DNA from: Thermoanaerobaculia bacterium
Lineage (GTDB): Bacteria > Acidobacteriota > Thermoanaerobaculia > Gp7-AA8
DNA length: 64,000 nt
Assembly (NCBI GenBank): GCA_017883205.1
Contig: JADGNZ010000020.1
Coordinates: 1 to 64,000, forward strand
Direction of reading: 5' to 3'
Positions 60,494 through 64,000 of the stretch are shown one piece after another; position 1 is the stretch's first letter, and each line of letters starts with the position of its first letter. A program made the position numbers and the translations under genes. The notes under the pieces are model-generated. The model was not told the origin of the DNA. It did no database searches and saw only the letters and a list, made by a program, of their open reading frames with translations.

Positions 60494-61999
60494 ATGGAGA
60501 TCGTCGGAGAACCGTCATTCGAAGAGGGATTGTTCGAGCTCGCAAAAGAGATTGGCAGAGGCCGTCGATTGAGTCTCCGGCAGTACTTCGAATTACTTGA
60601 GTGGGCGACGCTCTTTACGCCACTCCCGGTAGATGGATCTTCTCAAAGCGGTATTGGCTACGAGATAGGGGGGATTCACTACGTCTTGCTTTTCACGCGA
60701 TCAGAATCTGCCGCCGACGTTGCTGCGGATGACCGTGACTATATGTCCAGGCCAGTGCGAGTGCGGCGACTGCTTGAACGGGTTCCTTCCGGCTGGGGCG
60801 TCATCGTCGATCATGGCACCGAAGGCGAGGTGCGGATCTCGCCTGATCGATTGACGGAATTGAAGGAGAGAATTCGAATCGCGCCCGTTCATCAGGAGGC
60901 GTCGGATCAGTGGCTCGCGCAAACGAATCAGCAGTTATCGTCTGAGGGAGTAGTTCTGACTGATCGGGCAAACAAAACAAAAGAGCTATGGGCGACACTG
61001 AACGGTTTTGAAGTACTACCATTCTCCAAGCGTGCTCGGCGAATCGACTGGTACTTCGCCGTCGTTGCAGATGCCACGCCCAGCGAGGCCGCGGCTCGGT
61101 GTGATGAGGTCTGGCGTGGCGAATACGCCGCTCACCCATACTTACATCATCTGAGCGACGACGACATACGCAAGCGCCTTGGTGCGGTTCGTGACAATCT
61201 ACTATTCGTTGACCGCCAAGCGCTCCCGCACGAGCTCGACGAGCGCGAATGGCGTGAGCTATATGAGCACGTAAGATTCGAGCACGAGGGTCGCGACATC
61301 AAGTTTCAAGAGGCTATCCCAATTGCCGAACGGTTGGCGAGGTGGCCGCGCCTAGATCTGGCCCGGGCAGCGTTTCAAGGTTACGGCGTAAAGGAAGGCG
61401 ATTTCTTCAAATTCGGCAAAGCAGAGCATCTCGAACCAATGTTGAGTGAGGGAAGAGTTAGGATCTTTCCCGCGTCTGCGTGTGATTCTCTACTGACAGT
61501 GGCGCAGCGCGATAGCGAATTGAAGCGCTCAATTATCATTGATAGCGACGAGCTGAAGTTTGAACATACGGATAGCGACGGGATTCGACATCCGATCCAT
61601 TTCACCGGACCCTTGGAAATCTCATCGAAATTTCAAGACTACTACCTGTGGTGTATGTCAACGTCGTTTGATCCACGTCTCTTCGACGACTTCAGGGCCG
61701 ATAGTTGTCTTATAATTCACGACGGCCAGAAATTCATAGATCGGATGTATGCCGCGATGGCGCAGACATTGCCTGATTGGGATGGCGTCACAGTATTGGT
61801 TCACTATTTCGATCCAGTTAGGCCACGCGACGAAGTCGTGTCGCCGTTGCACAAAGACTTCAGCTACGCATATCAGCGCGAATATCGGTTTATTTGGTAC
61901 GCAACGTCCGACGATAAGATAAGTGAGTTCCTTGAACCGGTGGACCTTTGCTTGGGCGATCTCCGAACGATAGCTTCTGTCCTGAGGTTACAAACGTAG
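60494..61999 (+). CDS. SseB-like N-terminal domain fused to an uncharacterised (DUF2971-like) C-terminal part
   Basis: 501 residues from ATG 60494; the in-frame upstream start at 60425 has no support. Residues about 5-135 resemble SseB (FTPLPVDGSS, YVLLFTRSESAADV, GWGVIVDHGTEGEVRISPDR). A middle region without known motif follows. From about 295, FFKFGKAEHLEPMLSEGRVR, YLWCMSTSFDPRLFDD and FSYAYQREYRFIWYA resemble the DUF2971-type layout found in many conflict-associated proteins. G+C is visibly lower than in the neighbours (30 of 60 bases at 61561-61620), and rare-looking codons such as ATA and CTA are more frequent. Probable recent acquisition. No partner gene is next to it. Confidence 0.6.
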   Translation: MEIVGEPSFEEGLFELAKEIGRGRRLSLRQYFELLEWATLFTPLPVDGSSQSGIGYEIGGIHYVLLFTRSESAADVAADDRDYMSRPVRVRRLLERVPSGWGVIVDHGTEGEVRISPDRLTELKERIRIAPVHQEASDQWLAQTNQQLSSEGVVLTDRANKTKELWATLNGFEVLPFSKRARRIDWYFAVVADATPSEAAARCDEVWRGEYAAHPYLHHLSDDDIRKRLGAVRDNLLFVDRQALPHELDEREWRELYEHVRFEHEGRDIKFQEAIPIAERLARWPRLDLARAAFQGYGVKEGDFFKFGKAEHLEPMLSEGRVRIFPASACDSLLTVAQRDSELKRSIIIDSDELKFEHTDSDGIRHPIHFTGPLEISSKFQDYYLWCMSTSFDPRLFDDFRADSCLIIHDGQKFIDRMYAAMAQTLPDWDGVTVLVHYFDPVRPRDEVVSPLHKDFSYAYQREYRFIWYATSDDKISEFLEPVDLCLGDLRTIASVLRLQT

Positions 62000-62161
62000 A
62001 GTCCCTATAGAGCGCTTCGACGTACCGCCGTCGATGAATTTGAAGACGCAACGACGAGATCACCTTTGCGAAGCAGCGTCGTGCGCGTGCAGGCGCGTCC
62101 CCATTTTCACGGTTCGCGTTTCCTTCGCGGCTTCGCGTGACATCGATTCTTACGCGAAGGT

Positions 62162-62746
62162 TCACTTCTCTCTCTTCGCCAACTCTCCTTCGATCTCGCT
62201 CCAGTCGATGCCTTCGTCGGCCATCAGGACGGTGACGTGGAAGACGAGGTCGGCGATTTCGCTGACCATGCGGTCGCGTGTTTCGCTGAGGGCGGCGATG
62301 ACGACCTCGGTTGCTTCTTCGCCGATTTTCTTGACGATGCGGGCGCGTCCTCCGCTGAAGAGCTTCGCGGTGTAGGAGCCTTCGGGACGTTTCTCGCGGC
62401 GGTCGCGCAGAACGTTCATGAGCCGGTCGAGCGTTCGCGGCGGCGTGCCTACGAAACACGATCGTGCGCCGGTGTGGCATGCGGGACCGTTCGGGATGAC
62501 ACTGACGACGAGCGCGTCGCCGTCGCAATCCTCCGTGACAGCGACGACGCGCTGCGTGTTGCCGGAGGTCGCCCCTTTGTGCCACAGCTCGTTGCGCGAA
62601 CGGCTCCATAGCCACGTCTCGCCGCTCTTCCGTGTGCGATCGAGCGATTCCTGATTCATGTAGGCGAGCGTCAGAACCTCACCCGTTCGCGCGTCCTGGA
62701 TGACTGCGGGGATGAGGCCGTTGGCGTCGAATTTCAAGTTATTCAT
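62162..62746 (-). CDS. hisI: Bifunctional phosphoribosyl-AMP cyclohydrolase / phosphoribosyl-ATP diphosphatase
   Basis: 194 residues, the usual size of HisIE. The N-terminal cyclohydrolase has [29 protein letters not shown] and [10 protein letters not shown] with the zinc Cys. The C-terminal diphosphatase has [20 protein letters not shown] and [10 protein letters not shown]. It performs steps 2 and 3 of histidine synthesis. The ribosome site GGAG precedes ATG 62746. It follows the hisA-hisF fusion on the same strand, with a REP-like pair between them. Confidence 0.95.
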   Translation of the reverse strand: MNNLKFDANGLIPAVIQDARTGEVLTLAYMNQESLDRTRKSGETWLWSRSRNELWHKGATSGNTQRVVAVTEDCDGDALVVSVIPNGPACHTGARSCFVGTPPRTLDRLMNVLRDRREKRPEGSYTAKLFSGGRARIVKKIGEEATEVVIAALSETRDRMVSEIADLVFHVTVLMADEGIDWSEIEGELAKREK

Positions 62747-62757
62747 CGTGGCTCCTT

Positions 62758-62870
62758 ACTTTCAAAATGGGGTCAGGTCTAACTTTGAAAGTGAGCGAGA
62801 AGGGATTGCTTTGGTTTTCGACCAATCGTGGAACTTTCAAATTTAGACCTGACCCCATTTTGAAAGTGAC
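62758..62870. repeat. GGGGTCAGGTCT REP-like elements, inverted pair
   Basis: Copy one (62758-62794) reads ACTTTCAAAATGGGGTCAGG then TCTAACTTTGAAAGT; copy two (62833-62870) is in inverse orientation (AACTTTCAAATTTAGACC then TGACCCCATTTTGAAAGT). Together they form a BIME-like pair separated by about 38 bases, between hisIE and hisA-hisF. A third copy lies at 40410-40447. Confidence 0.9.
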
Positions 62871-62873
62871 GAT

Positions 62874-64000
62874 TCATCGCACGGGAATCCCCTCACCAGT
62901 CAGATAGCGCTTCACATCGCCGATCGACAGCCGCCGGTCGTGAAAAAGCGATGCCGCGAGCACCGCTCTTGCGCCGCCGGATTCGATGGCGTCGCGGAAA
63001 TGTTCGAGCGCGCCGGCGCCCCCCGACGCGATGACGCTGATGCGGACGACGCTGGTGACTGCGCGCAACAGCTCGATGTCGTACCCGGCGTTCGTTCCAT
63101 CGCGGTCGACCGACGTGAGCAGGATCTCGCCCGTTCCCAGCTCCTCGGCCTGCCTGCACCACGCCACGGCATCGACGCCCGACGATTCTTTGCCGCTGCG
63201 CACCATCGCTTCGAAGTGATCGTTAACGCGTTTGGCGTCGCACGACAGCACCACGGCCTGCACGCCAAATTCGCGCGCGCAATCGGCGATGAGCTGCGGA
63301 TTGCGAAGCGCGGCGGTGTTGATGGCCACTCGATCAGCGCCCGCACGAAGCAGCGCGCGAAAGTCTTCGATCGTCCGCACGCCGCCGCCGACGGTGAGCG
63401 GGATGAAAAGCGACTCGGAGACGCGGTGAACGGTCTCCAGCGCGGTGGTGCGATTGGCGTCGGTGGCGGAGATGTCGAGAATCACGAGCTCGTCGGCGCC
63501 TTCCGCTTCGTAGCGCGCCGCGCACTCGACGGGATCGCCGGCATCGCGGATATCGACAAAGTTCACCCCTTTGACAACGCGACCGTCGCGCACATCGAGG
63601 CAGGGGATGATGCGCTCCGGGATCGCGTTCGGTGTCGCCACGCGCGCCCGCGCCTCGGCCAGTTGCATGCGGCGATCGAGCAGCGCGCGTCCGATGACGC
63701 ATGCGCCAACGCTGCGAATGCGGCTCAGCGAAACGACGTCGCCGAGGGTGGAAACGCCGCCCGAGGCGATGATGCGCAGCTTCGTTTGCAGCGATCGGTA
63801 GAGCGCGAACGAGGGACCGCGCATGGCGCCGTCTTTGTTGATGTCGGTGATAAGCGCTTCGCCGATCCCGAGCGCCTCGACACGCGCGAGCACCTCGGCC
63901 AGCGTGGCCCGCGCGTCGCTCTCCCATCCGTTGACGCGGACGATGCCGTCGCGGACATCGATGGCGGCGATGACGCGATCGGGTCCGAGTGCGTCGACAA
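62874..64000 (-). CDS. HisA-HisF fusion protein (5' end beyond window)
   Basis: One continuous frame reads the second part of HisA ([60 protein letters not shown]) and then, across a short linker ([13 protein letters not shown]), a full HisF ([80 protein letters not shown]). Both catalytic Asp of HisF (in CLDV and SCDA) are present, as is the HisA Asp in ITDI. HisA and HisF are consecutive (beta-alpha)8 barrels of histidine synthesis. No stop or plausible start separates them, so it is a natural fusion unless a sequencing error removed a stop. Confidence 0.88.
   Translation of the reverse strand, partial: VDALGPDRVIAAIDVRDGIVRVNGWESDARATLAEVLARVEALGIGEALITDINKDGAMRGPSFALYRSLQTKLRIIASGGVSTLGDVVSLSRIRSVGACVIGRALLDRRMQLAEARARVATPNAIPERIIPCLDVRDGRVVKGVNFVDIRDAGDPVECAARYEAEGADELVILDISATDANRTTALETVHRVSESLFIPLTVGGGVRTIEDFRALLRAGADRVAINTAALRNPQLIADCAREFGVQAVVLSCDAKRVNDHFEAMVRSGKESSGVDAVAWCRQAEELGTGEILLTSVDRDGTNAGYDIELLRAVTSVVRISVIASGGAGALEHFRDAIESGGARAVLAASLFHDRRLSIGDVKRYLTGEGIPVR

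Overview
The window looks like a chromosomal stretch of a high-G+C, Gram-negative bacterium, most likely an Acidobacteriota member. This is an inference from gene content: a Ser/Thr kinase fused to a TolB-like propeller, a VWFA-related secreted protein of the acidobacterial type, an Oar-like TonB receptor, secreted proteins with carboxypeptidase-regulatory domains, and many isolated Uma2, toxin-antitoxin and repeat elements. No rRNA, tRNA, prophage or complete insertion sequence was recognised.

Layout. 1-5247: a palindromic element, a secreted thioredoxin-TPR protein whose frame is crossed by a UGA exactly where the first CxxC cysteine belongs (a selenoprotein candidate), a secreted amidohydrolase and three tandem Uma2 nucleases with a degenerate middle copy. 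5254-7210: a methyltransferase and an ArsR / small membrane protein / DUF302 operon. 7343-13908: two large proteins resembling the N-terminal half of VioB/RebD but lacking the ferritin-like catalytic half, with a TonB receptor and a GAF protein. 13964-14790: hairpins and a 21-bp tandem array. 14898-22024: a giant KAP NTPase with Clp_N and a protease-like N-terminus, a propeller-SnoaL protein, a zeta-toxin pair, a thioesterase and an FGE-like protein. 22363-30738: a metallopeptidase, a SWIM-SNF2 helicase, phenylalanine hydroxylase and a GH17-type secreted protein. 30829-36807: a CusCBA/Czc-type metal efflux operon with a small His/Cys leader protein. 37035-40345: a LytS/LytTR two-component pair and a HigBA module beside an antitoxin remnant. 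40590-47264: an Oar-like receptor, a 41-bp hairpin array, a vapBC locus whose toxin is split by a palindromic element, and a small stress-type gene island. 47517-57480: kinase, desaturase, zinc-ribbon protein, unusual SDR, VWA protein, DUF523 and patatin. 57749-64000: a second 41-bp array, secreted proteins, a lower-G+C SseB-like gene, hisIE and an in-frame hisA-hisF fusion running off the edge.

The strongest leads are: (i) the putative selenocysteine thioredoxin; (ii) the KAP NTPase with an apparently dead trypsin-like domain and Clp_N repeats, a candidate conflict or defence protein; (iii) the paired stand-alone VioB-N-like proteins; (iv) two unrelated-looking intergenic arrays that share a 41-bp period and hairpin layout, one with compensatory arm changes; (v) the hisA-hisF fusion; and (vi) an unusually rich set of distinct intergenic palindromic repeat families, one of which disrupted a toxin gene.
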